From: Bacteroidales bacterium
GTDB lineage: Bacteria > Bacteroidota > Bacteroidia > Bacteroidales > UBA932
DNA length: 63,543 nucleotides
Direction of reading: 5' to 3'
Assembly: GCA_017616655.1 (NCBI GenBank)
Contig: JAFZXU010000037.1
Location: 1 to 63,543, forward strand
The notes under the pieces: model-generated
Database searches by the model: none
What the model was told of the DNA's origin: nothing
What the model saw: only the letters and a program-made list of their open reading frames with translations
Shown here: in pieces, positions 1 through 10,418 of the stretch
How positions within the stretch are numbered: the stretch's first letter is position 1
Layout of the letters: every line of letters starts with the position of its first letter
Position numbers and translations under genes: made by a program

Positions 1-36
1 CGGAGGTCGCGAGTTCGAGCCTCGTCCGCACCGCCA
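1..36 (+). tRNA. 3' end of a tRNA, probably tRNA-Asp (cut by the window edge)
   Basis: Bases 9-25 form a T arm (GCGAG, loop TTCGAGC, CTCGT with one G-U pair). They are followed by the acceptor 3' strand CCGCACC (26-32), discriminator G33 and an encoded CCA (34-36). The 5' half lies outside the window. The variable region and T arm resemble bacterial tRNA-Asp, but without the anticodon the identity is a guess. Confidence 0.72.
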
Positions 37-81
37 AAATAAGAGCAGCGCAGAACGCTGCTCTTTTATTTTGGCGGTGCG
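27..81 (+). terminator. Long palindromic terminator behind the tRNA
   Basis: An arm at 27-50 pairs with 56-81 around a 5-nt loop; the 3' arm carries two extra bases. The core AAGAGCAGCG/CGCTGCTCTT is followed by a T-rich run. The outer arm repeats the last nine or ten bases of the tRNA, so the palindrome reaches into the tRNA 3' end. The same design follows the tRNA-Leu and tRNA-Thr genes of this window. Confidence 0.7.
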
Positions 82-171
82 ATAACGCACTTACTTTACA
101 CGGGGCTTTGCCCCGAACCCCACGTGCTTCGCACGGCCCGCAGAAGCGGGCTCGAGCCTCGTCCGCACCGC
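77..171. repeat. GC-rich hairpin cluster ending in a second copy of the tRNA 3' end
   Basis: Four short hairpins lie in a row: 77-81/86-90, 101-106/110-115, 124-127/131-134 and 137-141/146-150. They are followed at 152-171 by a 20-base exact copy of the tRNA 3' segment at 15-34 (TCGAGCCTCGTCCGCACCGC). The repeat could be a trace of integration at the tRNA or of local duplication. No integrase lies nearby. Confidence 0.55.
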
Positions 172-200
172 ATAAAAAAGCGACGCCGTGTTTATTTCCC

Positions 201-1631
201 TTACTCCAGGGTTCCTTCTTTGTCTTTCTTCTCCAAATCCTTCAAAGCGCGGATGGCCTGGGGAGAGAGTATCAGGATGACGATGACATTGATCCAGGTG
301 GTAAGGCCCACGCCGATATCGCCCATCTGCCAGACAACATTTGCCTCGCGCATTGCGCCGAAGATGACGGCGCCCACTATCATTAAGCGGTAAACCCAAA
401 TCGTCACTTTCTCGATGCGGCGATGGTCGCCCTTGCCGTAAGAGAAGAGGTACGCTATGCTGGATTCCGCATAGAGGTCGTATGCCATAAGGGTGGTGAA
501 GACGAAGAAGAAGAGGGCGATGGAGACGAAGGCCGCGCCGAAGCCGCCGAAGACGTTATCCACCGCGGACTGGGTGAATCCGACATAATTATTTCCCAAT
601 TCAGGCGCCGAAGAGACTATCATATCTCCCGAGGGGGCAAATACGTTATAGGTGCCGGAAGTGAGGATCATAAGGGCTGTCGCTGTGCAGACCAGAAGGG
701 TGTCGATATAGACCGAGAATGCCTGAACGAGGCCCTGCTTCGCAGGATGCGAGACATCCGCGCTTGCGGAGATGATGGCACCGCCGCCCTCGCCGGCCTC
801 ATTGGAGAAGAGGCCGCGCTTGACTCCGAATGCAATCGCGCTTCCCACTATTCCGCCAAAGACCGAGTGCATTCCGAAGGCGCTGGTGAAGATCATATTG
901 AAGACACCGGGAACAGCCTTGTAGTTGATGCAGATGATAATGAGCGAGAAAAGGATGTAAACCGCCGCCATAATCGGGGTGATGATCTCAGCCACGGTCG
1001 CGCTGCGCTTGATGCCGCCGGAGATGACCAGCAGAAGCAGGACGGCAAGTCCGATACCGCCATAAAGCGGATTAAGGTTGAAAGCGTTGTGGGCTGCAGA
1101 GGCCGCTCCGTTGGACTGCACGGTAACCAACAGGAGGCCGTAACCTATGATAGTAAAGACGGCGAACAGGATTCCCAGCCAGCGCTGCCTGAGTCCGTTG
1201 TCGATATAGCAGGTGGGGCCACCGCGCCATCCGGTATGATGCGGGAATTTGTAAATCTGCGCAAGGGTGGACTCCACGAATGCGGTGGAGGCGCCCAGGA
1301 AGGCGATTACCCACATCCAGAAAATGGCACCGGGACCGCCCATCGCGATGGCGGTTGCAACTCCCACTATATTGCCGGTACCCACGCGACCCGCGATAGC
1401 GAGGCAGAAGGCCTGGAATGATGAGACGCCCTTCGTCCCAGGCTCCGAAGCGGTGGCGTCGGAAACCGGCTCTTTCTTCTTGGAGAAGAGCAGTTTGACC
1501 ATCAGTTTGAGCCTGCGTACCTGGACGAACCGCGTCCGTATGGAGAAGTACAGACCGGCTGCGATAAGCAGGACAACCAGCGCCGGGCTCCATACGACAT
1601 CATTTACTGCGGAGACGATTTTTTCTAACAT
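201..1631 (-). CDS. Sodium:alanine/glycine symporter, AGCS family
   Basis: A 476-residue inner-membrane protein expected to import alanine or glycine with Na+. Residues 81-107 contain the AGCS signature (GTGNIVGVATAIAMGGPGAI followed by FWMW). About ten further hydrophobic segments fill the rest, and the C-terminus is short and charged. The ATG at 1631 was chosen because the protein then begins as AGCS members do and a TATATTTG promoter element ends seven bases upstream. A 41-residue extension to 1754 would run across that promoter. The gene stands alone and diverges from the TonB-type gene at 1717. Family is secure; substrate is inferred. Confidence 0.9.
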   Translation of the reverse strand: MLEKIVSAVNDVVWSPALVVLLIAAGLYFSIRTRFVQVRRLKLMVKLLFSKKKEPVSDATASEPGTKGVSSFQAFCLAIAGRVGTGNIVGVATAIAMGGPGAIFWMWVIAFLGASTAFVESTLAQIYKFPHHTGWRGGPTCYIDNGLRQRWLGILFAVFTIIGYGLLLVTVQSNGAASAAHNAFNLNPLYGGIGLAVLLLLVISGGIKRSATVAEIITPIMAAVYILFSLIIICINYKAVPGVFNMIFTSAFGMHSVFGGIVGSAIAFGVKRGLFSNEAGEGGGAIISASADVSHPAKQGLVQAFSVYIDTLLVCTATALMILTSGTYNVFAPSGDMIVSSAPELGNNYVGFTQSAVDNVFGGFGAAFVSIALFFFVFTTLMAYDLYAESSIAYLFSYGKGDHRRIEKVTIWVYRLMIVGAVIFGAMREANVVWQMGDIGVGLTTWINVIVILILSPQAIRALKDLEKKDKEGTLE

Positions 1632-1638
1632 AGTGTTG

Positions 1639-1646
1639 CAAATATA
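1639..1646 (-). promoter_or_regulatory. Bacteroidota -7 promoter element for the AGCS symporter
   Basis: TATATTTG on the minus strand matches TAnnTTTG. Only seven bases separate it from the ATG at 1631, so the transcript would start at or next to the start codon. Confidence 0.6.
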
Positions 1647-1716
1647 ATCAATTATTCCCGGAATTTTCCAACCTTTGGAGTCCGCTTTGCGTCTATTATG
1701 AAAAAGAGAGACAGAA

Positions 1717-4080
1717 ATGAAAAGAGCGATATTATTTTCAATCATGCTGCTCAATGCGGCATTCGCATTCGGTAAGAAAGACTGGAACGGGAAGGTAGTG
1801 GATTCAAAGGGAGAGCCGGTTCCCTACGCAAACGTGGCGGTGCTTTCCAAGGCAGATTCCTCCGTGGTATGCGGAGCCGTTACCGGGGAAGACGGCATAT
1901 ATAATATAGTAACGAAGGAGTCCGACGGCATCCTTATGGTGATGATGCTCGGATACAAAACCCTCTATCTGACGCCGGCGGACGGAGCGGTGATCACCCT
2001 TTCGGAGGATACCGAAATGCTGGAGGGCGCAGTCGCTTCCGCGGTGATGCCCAAGACCAAACTGACCGGCGAGGGACTTCAGACAAGCGTACGCGGTTCA
2101 GTCCTGGAAAACGTCGGAGACGCCAACGACGTGCTTGCCAAGACCCCTGGTCTGGTCAAAAGTCAGAATGGAATCGAGGTTATCGGCAAGGGGGCGCCGC
2201 TGGTATATATCAACGGACATAAAGTGACCGACCCGAGCGAACTTGAGCGCCTGCAAAGCAATGAGATCCAGAGCGTCGAGGTCATCGCAAACCCGGGAGC
2301 GCAGTACGCTGCCACCGTAAAGAGCGTAGTCCGTATCCGCACGATAAAGCGTCAGGGCGAAGGATTCGGTTTCAACCTCAACACATCCGACGCCCAGTCG
2401 CTCCGTTGGGCTGAAGGAAACAATGCCAGAGGGGCCCTCAACGTCAACTACCGCACCGGCGGAGTGGATATCTTCGGAGGAGTCAATTACAGCCACAGCA
2501 CCTACCGTCAGGATAGCTACGCCGAAACGACCACTTTCGGAGAGTCGTTCCTGCTTGAGAACAAGGGGGATATCCTCGGAATGGGCTTTACCAACCATAT
2601 GCACGGCAACGCCGGAGTGAACTGGCAGATGGCCGACAACCATTTCATCGGCGGCAAAGTGGAATGGGGCCGGACTCTGCGGCACGACGACCATACCGAA
2701 ATCGCAACTGACGTCTTTGAAAACGGCATCCAGACCGACAAGCTGACCACTTTTACCCGTGATACCATAGGCGTGTTCAATCCTTACAGCATCGGCAGCA
2801 ACATCTACTACAACGGCCTGATAGGCGACAAACTCGGAGTGGACGTCAACCTGGATTATTACGGAACCGCGGCCTCGAATCTCTCCACTTCTCAGGAAAA
2901 GAGCCCCATGACACACGACCGCAGCATAACTGCCGACAGCGACAACGACGCCCGTCTGTACGCAGTCAAGGCGATATTCTCCTATCCCCTTTGGATCGGA
3001 CAGCTGCAGGCCGGCACCGAAGAGTCGTTCACCCGCAGGTCGGAGAGGTACGCGATTAAAGGCATCGAGATACCCACCTCGGCTTCAAAGGTCATTGAAG
3101 ACAACTATGCAGGCTTCGCATCCTACGGCCTGATGCTGCCCAAGGTCGGAATGATCAACGCCGGAATCCGCTATGAATATGTCCGATACAGATATGACGA
3201 TGAAGTCTCGCCCCAGGACAGCATCGCACGCAACTACGGCAGATGGTTTCCCACAGTCTCCTATGCGGGCGCATTCGGAGACGTGCAGTTGATGCTCAAT
3301 TACAGCACGAAGACCAGAAGGCCCGACTTCGACAATCTCACCAGCGCCATACGTTACAACAACCGATACGCCTGGCAGAGCGGAAACGCGCAGCTTCAGC
3401 CTGAACTTACACACGACTTCAGCCTCACCGCCGTCTGGAAATACATAACCTTAGTGGCAGATTATACCCGCACCGACGACGCCATTATGACCTGGTCGGC
3501 GCCTTACGGGAATGAAGGAGTGATACTCGTCCAGCCGCGCAACATCGATTCTCCATACAGGACTCTCGCGGTTTATTTGAACCTGACCCCTACCATAGGT
3601 ATCTGGACGATGAATTATACTGTCGGACTCCAGCCGCAGTGGCTTACCATCACCGTTCCCGATCCCCGCGAGGCATCCGGGAAAAGGGAGACCAGCTTCA
3701 ACGGGAAACCCATCTTCGCCGCAGAACTCTTAAACACCTTCACGGTCAAGGGCGGCTGGCAGTTCGAGGCGGGAGTGTATGCTATCTCCAAAGGATATAC
3801 TACCAATGCTTATCTGAACAATATGCCGGTCAATATCACAGCTGCAATACAGAAGACCCTCCTTTCCGACGGCTCGCTGATTCTCCGCCTTGAAGGAGAC
3901 GACCTTGCCGGACTTGGCGGCAACGACATTAAGACCGACTTCGGCAACAACCGCATCGACCAGGCCAACTACTTCGACACCCAGAGGATCAAACTCTCCC
4001 TCCGATACAATTTCAACACAGCGAAGAGCAAGTACCGCGGTACCAGCGCCGGCGCCGACACCCGCAGCCGAATGAAGTAG
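1717..4080 (+). CDS. TonB-dependent-receptor-like outer membrane beta-barrel protein
   Basis: 787 residues. A signal peptide (about 1-19) is followed by a carboxypeptidase-regulatory-like beta-sandwich (about 22-100), a plug-like region (about 110-210, with GDANDVLAKTPGLV and the VYINGHKV strand) and a long C-terminal barrel (about 230-787) of the outer-membrane beta-barrel type common in Bacteroidota. No SusD-like partner or substrate gene is adjacent, so the ligand cannot be told. The N-terminal domain is typical of Bacteroidota receptors and is thought to act in the periplasm with TonB/ExbBD. Its start lies 85 bp from that of the divergent symporter. Confidence 0.85.
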   Translation: MKRAILFSIMLLNAAFAFGKKDWNGKVVDSKGEPVPYANVAVLSKADSSVVCGAVTGEDGIYNIVTKESDGILMVMMLGYKTLYLTPADGAVITLSEDTEMLEGAVASAVMPKTKLTGEGLQTSVRGSVLENVGDANDVLAKTPGLVKSQNGIEVIGKGAPLVYINGHKVTDPSELERLQSNEIQSVEVIANPGAQYAATVKSVVRIRTIKRQGEGFGFNLNTSDAQSLRWAEGNNARGALNVNYRTGGVDIFGGVNYSHSTYRQDSYAETTTFGESFLLENKGDILGMGFTNHMHGNAGVNWQMADNHFIGGKVEWGRTLRHDDHTEIATDVFENGIQTDKLTTFTRDTIGVFNPYSIGSNIYYNGLIGDKLGVDVNLDYYGTAASNLSTSQEKSPMTHDRSITADSDNDARLYAVKAIFSYPLWIGQLQAGTEESFTRRSERYAIKGIEIPTSASKVIEDNYAGFASYGLMLPKVGMINAGIRYEYVRYRYDDEVSPQDSIARNYGRWFPTVSYAGAFGDVQLMLNYSTKTRRPDFDNLTSAIRYNNRYAWQSGNAQLQPELTHDFSLTAVWKYITLVADYTRTDDAIMTWSAPYGNEGVILVQPRNIDSPYRTLAVYLNLTPTIGIWTMNYTVGLQPQWLTITVPDPREASGKRETSFNGKPIFAAELLNTFTVKGGWQFEAGVYAISKGYTTNAYLNNMPVNITAAIQKTLLSDGSLILRLEGDDLAGLGGNDIKTDFGNNRIDQANYFDTQRIKLSLRYNFNTAKSKYRGTSAGADTRSRMK

Positions 4081-4088
4081 TTTTTTCA

Positions 4089-4096
4089 TAACTTTG
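4089..4096 (+). promoter_or_regulatory. -7 promoter element, membrane methyltransferase
   Basis: TAACTTTG matches TAnnTTTG and ends seven bases before the ATG at 4104, again implying a leaderless or nearly leaderless transcript. Confidence 0.6.
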
Positions 4097-4103
4097 CAGA
4101 GTT

Positions 4104-4592
4104 ATGAGAAACATATTCGGATATCTTCTCGGACTCTGCCTCTTCATCATCGGAATCCCGGCCATAATGTGGCTGGTCTCCGGAAGGCCCTGGCCGTATG
4201 CACCTGAGTCGACCCTGCAAATCACAGTCGCTGTTCTGCTTGCCCTCGCCGGACTGGCGCTCAGCATCTGGAGCATAGTCTATATGCGCCGCGTCGGCAA
4301 GGGAAATCCCTTCGACGCCTACGGACACGAAGTGGCCCCCCGCACAAAGAACCTGATGACGGAGGGCCCCTACGGCATCTGCCGCAACCCGATGCTGCTC
4401 GGAGTCTATATCTTCGACCTCGGAGTGCTCATTTACCTTTGGGCCTGGTGGCCTCTGGCGGTATTTGCCGTGGAGGTAATCCTGCTGACCCTTCAGGTGC
4501 GCAGCGAAGAGAAGCGCCTTGAGACGGATTTCGGAGAGGAATACCTGGCCTACAGGCGCCAGGTCGGCCGCTTCCTGCCGCGATTATCATAA
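4104..4592 (+). CDS. Isoprenylcysteine/phospholipid methyltransferase-family membrane protein
   Basis: 162 residues with about four hydrophobic segments. Residues 88-97 (GPYGICRNPM) and the C-terminal EEKRLETDFGEEYLAYRRQV (about 135-154) are the conserved SAM-binding and headgroup-facing motifs of the ICMT/PEMT-like family. Bacterial members are small integral methyltransferases whose substrates are mostly unknown, so a specific reaction cannot be given. The gene is followed 18 bp later by pgeF, which has its own promoter element. Confidence 0.83.
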   Translation: MRNIFGYLLGLCLFIIGIPAIMWLVSGRPWPYAPESTLQITVAVLLALAGLALSIWSIVYMRRVGKGNPFDAYGHEVAPRTKNLMTEGPYGICRNPMLLGVYIFDLGVLIYLWAWWPLAVFAVEVILLTLQVRSEEKRLETDFGEEYLAYRRQVGRFLPRLS

Positions 4593-4598
4593 AATGAT

Positions 4599-4606
4599 TA
4601 TCTTTG
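4599..4606 (+). promoter_or_regulatory. -7 promoter element for pgeF
   Basis: TATCTTTG ends four bases before the ATG at 4611. The spacing would put the transcription start at or just after the start codon. Either the mRNA is leaderless or the gene is mainly read from upstream. Confidence 0.5.
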
Positions 4607-4610
4607 TTTT

Positions 4611-5309
4611 ATGATCGAAACAGGACCGGACCCTTTCAAATCCCTGCTCCGCTATGACCTCGGAGAGGGGGCGGAAGCCTTCACCGCGGGGCGGGATACT
4701 CCTCTGCCCTACCCTGTAGTCCAGGGGCACCAGGTACACGGAAGCCGCGTTGCCATAGTCGACCGGCCGGGAATGACGCGGGAGGATCTCGAGGGGTACG
4801 ACGCCTTCATCACCAATCTGCCCGGAGTGGCTATAGGAGCCCGCACCGCGGACTGCGTCCCTATACTGCTATACGACCCCGTCAAACGGGTCGTGGCTGC
4901 GGTGCACGCCGGATGGAAAGGGACCGTGCTGCGCGTATCTCACAATGCATTCGATGTGATGGCGCGCGAATTCGGGTGCAACCCTGCCGACTTTACCGCA
5001 GTCATAGGCCCCGCCATCGGCCCCGACAGTTTCCAGGTGGGCGAAGAGGTGGCGCTGAAATTCAAGCAGGAAGGGTTTCCGATAGACAGGATATGGTCGT
5101 TCCGCGGCCAGGGCGACGGCACCCCGATGTCGGGCGGGCATCACATCGACCTTTTCGAGGCGAACAAGTGGCTGCTCGAGGAGGAGGGAGTCCTGCCTGA
5201 GCGGATCCGGGTCTTCCCGATCGACACTTTCACAGATATTTCCTTCTACTCCGCAAGGCGCGAAGGGGCTGCCTGCGGAAGGAATATCAACTCCATAAAG
5301 CTTATTTAA
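4611..5309 (+). CDS. pgeF: Purine nucleoside phosphorylase / peptidoglycan editing factor (YfiH, multicopper-polyphenol-oxidase fold)
   Basis: 232 residues, full length for the family. The metal-site residues are present: H43 (QVHG), C82 (TADC) and H99 (HAGWKG). YfiH/PgeF proteins were long called laccases. Family members have been shown to cleave purine nucleosides, and the E. coli protein removes wrongly incorporated residues from peptidoglycan precursors. The call rests on motif and length; which activity matters here is not shown. It lies upstream of glpK, which has its own promoter. Confidence 0.9.
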   Translation: MIETGPDPFKSLLRYDLGEGAEAFTAGRDTPLPYPVVQGHQVHGSRVAIVDRPGMTREDLEGYDAFITNLPGVAIGARTADCVPILLYDPVKRVVAAVHAGWKGTVLRVSHNAFDVMAREFGCNPADFTAVIGPAIGPDSFQVGEEVALKFKQEGFPIDRIWSFRGQGDGTPMSGGHHIDLFEANKWLLEEEGVLPERIRVFPIDTFTDISFYSARREGAACGRNINSIKLI

Positions 5310-5312
5310 CTA

Positions 5313-6853
<1,541 letters not shown>

Positions 6854-6861
6854 GATTTCAG

Positions 6862-8286
6862 ATGTACGATGTAATAATTGTGGGTGCAGGCGTCATAGGC
6901 GCCACCATCGCCCGCAACCTTTCAAGATACAGCCTCAGAACCCTCATCATAGAGAAGAACTCCGACGTGGGCGACGAGACTTCCTGCGCCAACAGCGCCA
7001 TAGTCCACGCCGGTTACGACCCGCACCCCGGCACATTGAAGGCCGAATTGAACTATCCCGGCCATCTGATGTTCAGCCAGTTGTGTAAAGAACTCGATAT
7101 TGAGCTCAAACGCATCGGCTCCCTTACCATATCCACATCGGAAGAGGAATCGGCCAAACTCCGCGAACTCTATGATTATGGTATACAGAACGGCTGTGAA
7201 GTGGAAATAATAGGGCAGCAGAGGCTTCGCGAGATGGAACCATTCGTTACGAAAAAGGCCGTCGAGGCCCTCTGGGCCCCCACCGCAGGCATCATCAACC
7301 CCTTCGAGCTGGTGGTCGCACTTATGGAAAACGCGATGGACAACGGCGTGGAACTCCGTCTGGAAGAGAAGATTACCGGCATCGCGAAAGAGACCGGCGG
7401 CTTCATGGTTACCACCGACAAGGGTGAATATGAGGCCAGGGTGGTGATCAACTGCGCAGGCGTGGCCAGCGGCGAAATCAACAATATGGTGAGCGACAAA
7501 AAGGAGACTATCCGTCCCCGCAAGGGCGAATATTATGTGCTCGACCACTTCCCTGCGCCTTATGTCACCCACACCCTCTTCAGCGTCCCCTCCTCCAAGG
7601 GCAAAGGGGTGCTGGTAAGCCCCACCACCCACGGCAACTACCTTATCGGCCCCTCGAGTGAATTCACCGACTCGGCCGAAGACAAGGGCACCGACGCCCC
7701 CACCCTCAAGAATATCGTGGAGCAGGCCTACAGGCTGGTGGATGAGATTCCGATGCAATATGTAATCAGGGAGTTCAGCGGACTGAGGGCCTATCACGAC
7801 AGCGGAGATTTCGTCATAAACTCGCCGGTTCCCGGCTTCATCAATATGCTCGGCATCCAGTCTCCGGGCCTCGCCTCCAGCCCCGCGATAGGCGAAAAGG
7901 CCGTCAAGATGGTGGGCGAACTCCTGCCACTGCAGGAAAAAGCCGGCTGGAATCCCCGCCGCAGGCCCCTCTACAGGGTCAACACGCTTCCCGTCGAAAA
8001 GCGCCAGGCGCTGATTGCCACTAACCCGGATTTCGGCCAGATGGTCTGCCGGTGCGAGCAGGTAACCAAGGGTGAAGTGGTGGACTGCATCCGCCGCAAC
8101 TGCGGAGCGCGCAGCATCAAGGGGGTCAAGAAGAGGGTCCGTCCCGGCTTCGGCAAGTGCCAGGGAGGCTTCTGCGAGCCCCTGATAATGAGGATCCTGG
8201 CCGACGAACTCGGCAGGGACGAGAACCGGATCAACTACTCCAACAGGGGTTCCTTCATCCTGATGGAAAAGACTAAGGGAGAGTAG
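6862..8286 (+). CDS. FAD-dependent glycerol-3-phosphate dehydrogenase-like protein (GlpA/LhgO type) with BFD [2Fe-2S] domain
   Basis: 474 residues. A DAO-type FAD fold opens with GAGVIGATIARNLSRY. A C-terminal BFD-like domain supplies four cysteines, C396-x-C398 and C433-x4-C438, expected to hold a [2Fe-2S] cluster. Next to glpK and glpF the likely job is oxidation of glycerol-3-phosphate to dihydroxyacetone phosphate, passing electrons to the partner oxidoreductase encoded four bases downstream. GlpA-type enzymes of other bacteria use GlpB/GlpC to reach quinone; those genes are absent here. Hydroxyglutarate oxidase (LhgO) is a related alternative, but context favours glycerol-3-phosphate. 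Confidence 0.85.
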   Translation: MYDVIIVGAGVIGATIARNLSRYSLRTLIIEKNSDVGDETSCANSAIVHAGYDPHPGTLKAELNYPGHLMFSQLCKELDIELKRIGSLTISTSEEESAKLRELYDYGIQNGCEVEIIGQQRLREMEPFVTKKAVEALWAPTAGIINPFELVVALMENAMDNGVELRLEEKITGIAKETGGFMVTTDKGEYEARVVINCAGVASGEINNMVSDKKETIRPRKGEYYVLDHFPAPYVTHTLFSVPSSKGKGVLVSPTTHGNYLIGPSSEFTDSAEDKGTDAPTLKNIVEQAYRLVDEIPMQYVIREFSGLRAYHDSGDFVINSPVPGFINMLGIQSPGLASSPAIGEKAVKMVGELLPLQEKAGWNPRRRPLYRVNTLPVEKRQALIATNPDFGQMVCRCEQVTKGEVVDCIRRNCGARSIKGVKKRVRPGFGKCQGGFCEPLIMRILADELGRDENRINYSNRGSFILMEKTKGE

Positions 8287-8289
8287 GCT

Positions 8290-9672
8290 ATGAAGTATTT
8301 CGATCTAGTCATCATAGGTGCCGGCGCCGCCGGTCTTGCGGCTGCAGTGGAAGCTCACGACAACGGCATCCGCAGCATTCTCCTGCTGGAAAAGGACAAG
8401 TATCTGGGCGGCATACTGCTGCAGTGCATCCACAACGGATTCGGACTGCAGGAGTTCAAGGAGGAGCTTTCCGGCCCCGAGTATGCACAGAGGTTCGTGG
8501 ACCAGATTGCCTCCCGCGGCATCGAGACCCGCGTCAACTCGATGGTGGTCGACATCACCCGCGACCTGCAGGTGCACTACTCCTCGCTTGAGGAGGGATA
8601 CGTTGTGGTCCAGGCGAAAGCCATAATCTGCGCCACCGGCTGCAGCGAACGCACCCGCGGTTCGATTGCCACACCCGGCACGCGCCCCAGCGGCGTACTG
8701 ACAGCCGGCCTCGCACAGCGCTATATGAACATCGACGGCTATATGGTGGGCCGGCGCATCTTCATCCTCGGCAGCGGCGACATCGGCCTGATCATGGCCC
8801 GCCGCCTCACCCTAGAAGGGGCGAAGGTCCTCGGCGTTGCGGAGATAATGCCCACCACCAGCGGCCTCACCCGCAACATAGTGCAGTGCCTCAACGACTA
8901 CGGCATCCCCCTCTATCTGCACCACACCGTCAAGGAGATTATCGGCAGGGACCGTGTCGAGAAGGTCGTGATCTGCCCGGTGGACGACAACCTGCAGTTC
9001 ATCGAGGGCAGGGAGATGACATTCGACGTCGATACGGTGCTGCTTTCGGTTGGCCTTCTGCCGAACAATCCCCTGCTGGAGAAGATCGGAATCGCACTGC
9101 ATCCCAGGAGCAAAGGCCCCCTTGTGGACACCAACCTGCAGACCTCCATTCCCGGCATCTTCGCCTGCGGAAACGGCCTCTTCGTCCACGACCTTGTGGA
9201 CAAGGTTTCGTCCGAAGGACGCCGGGCGGGACGCAACGCCGCAGCCTATATCAAAGGTACGATGGAGGCCGCAACGGAAGAGTTCAAGGTTCCCGCCGTC
9301 GGTGGAGAGGGCCACACCCTGCCCGAGGAGGGCAAATTCATCTGCATAGTCTGCCCCCGCGGATGCCATCTGAGCGTGGATAAGGATTTCAAAGTCTGCG
9401 GCAACTCCTGCCCGCGCGGCGAGGCTTATGCCCTCAACGAGGTGAAGAACCCGACACGCACAATCACCTCCACCGTGGCCATCGACGGCTGCGAGCTCTG
9501 CAGGCTCCCCGTAATGACCTCCTCCCCCATCCCCAAGGGAATGATTTTCAGCGTTATGGAGGAGATTGGCAAGGTGAGGGCAAAAGTCCCCGTGCATATC
9601 AACGATGTCATAATTCCTAACGTGCTAGGCACCGGTTCGGACATTATCGCGACAAGAAACATCTTAAAATAA
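8290..9672 (+). CDS. NAD(P)/FAD-dependent oxidoreductase fused to a DUF1667 domain
   Basis: 460 residues. Residues 1 to about 330 are a pyridine-nucleotide-disulphide-oxidoreductase fold (FAD motif GAGAAG at 10-15, a second Rossmann motif GSGDIG, and a C-terminal TSIPGIFACGNGLF that contacts FAD). Residues about 352-460 match DUF1667, with a Cys cluster C352, C355, C359, C370 and C374 suited to iron-sulphur or metal binding. In clostridial glycerol clusters these two parts are, to my knowledge, separate genes beside a GlpA-like dehydrogenase. Here they are one protein. Probable role: electron acceptor from the dehydrogenase and reducer of NAD(P)+ or another carrier (inference). Confidence 0.83.
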   Translation: MKYFDLVIIGAGAAGLAAAVEAHDNGIRSILLLEKDKYLGGILLQCIHNGFGLQEFKEELSGPEYAQRFVDQIASRGIETRVNSMVVDITRDLQVHYSSLEEGYVVVQAKAIICATGCSERTRGSIATPGTRPSGVLTAGLAQRYMNIDGYMVGRRIFILGSGDIGLIMARRLTLEGAKVLGVAEIMPTTSGLTRNIVQCLNDYGIPLYLHHTVKEIIGRDRVEKVVICPVDDNLQFIEGREMTFDVDTVLLSVGLLPNNPLLEKIGIALHPRSKGPLVDTNLQTSIPGIFACGNGLFVHDLVDKVSSEGRRAGRNAAAYIKGTMEAATEEFKVPAVGGEGHTLPEEGKFICIVCPRGCHLSVDKDFKVCGNSCPRGEAYALNEVKNPTRTITSTVAIDGCELCRLPVMTSSPIPKGMIFSVMEEIGKVRAKVPVHINDVIIPNVLGTGSDIIATRNILK

Positions 9673-9678
9673 AAACAT

Positions 9679-10410
9679 ATGGAAGCGCTTTTCACAAAAT
9701 GCCTTTTTGAATTCATCGGCACCTTCATCCTGGTGCTGCTCGGCGACGGAGTGGTCGCAGGAGTGACGCTCAACAAAACCAAGGGATTCGGAGCCGGTTG
9801 GGTCGTAATAACGATGGCCTGGGGCTTCGCGGTAATGTGCGGAGTATTCGTGGCAGGTCCCGTCTCGGGAGCCCACCTCAACCCGGCTGTCACCCTCGGA
9901 CTCGCCATTGCCGGCAAGTTCCCCTGGGCAGGAGTATGCGGCTACATAATCGCGCAGATGCTGGGAGGATTCCTCGGAGCAGTAGCGGTTTACCTCTATT
10001 ACAAGGATCACTATGACGCCACCGAAGACGCCGACACCAAACTCGGCACCTTCTGCACCGCTCCCGCAATCCGCAACCTGGGACGCAATTTCTTCTGCGA
10101 GTTCCTGGGCACCTGGCTCCTCGTTTTTATCATCCTGGTATTCTCCACGGCCGGCGAGACTCCGGAAGTCGGAATGGGAAGCCTTGGCGCCATCCCCGTC
10201 ACCTGCCTCATCATGGCCATCGGCATGTCGCTGGGAAGCGCCACGGGATATGCCATCAACCCTGCCCGAGACCTCTCCCCGCGCCTTGCGCATGCAATCC
10301 TTCCCATCAAGGGGAAGAGGGACAGCGACTGGGGTTACAGCTGGGTTCCTGTGCTCGGCCCGGTTGCAGGAGGACTGGCAGCGGCTCTCACCTTCATCGC
10401 ATTATTCTGA
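9679..10410 (+). CDS. glpF: Glycerol uptake facilitator (aquaglyceroporin)
   Basis: 243 residues with six predicted membrane spans and two NPA half-helices: NPA at 68-70 (GAHLNPAVTLG) and NPARD at 194-198. The Asp after the second NPAR is characteristic of glycerol-conducting members rather than water-only aquaporins. It lets glycerol diffuse across the inner membrane to GlpK. It is the fourth gene of the glycerol operon, six bases after the oxidoreductase. Confidence 0.95.
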   Translation: MEALFTKCLFEFIGTFILVLLGDGVVAGVTLNKTKGFGAGWVVITMAWGFAVMCGVFVAGPVSGAHLNPAVTLGLAIAGKFPWAGVCGYIIAQMLGGFLGAVAVYLYYKDHYDATEDADTKLGTFCTAPAIRNLGRNFFCEFLGTWLLVFIILVFSTAGETPEVGMGSLGAIPVTCLIMAIGMSLGSATGYAINPARDLSPRLAHAILPIKGKRDSDWGYSWVPVLGPVAGGLAAALTFIALF

Positions 10411-10418
10411 TCTGACTG

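Noticed and set aside
1632-1754. 41-residue N-terminal extension of the AGCS symporter
   Set aside because: It covers the -7 promoter element and adds sequence unlike the family's start.
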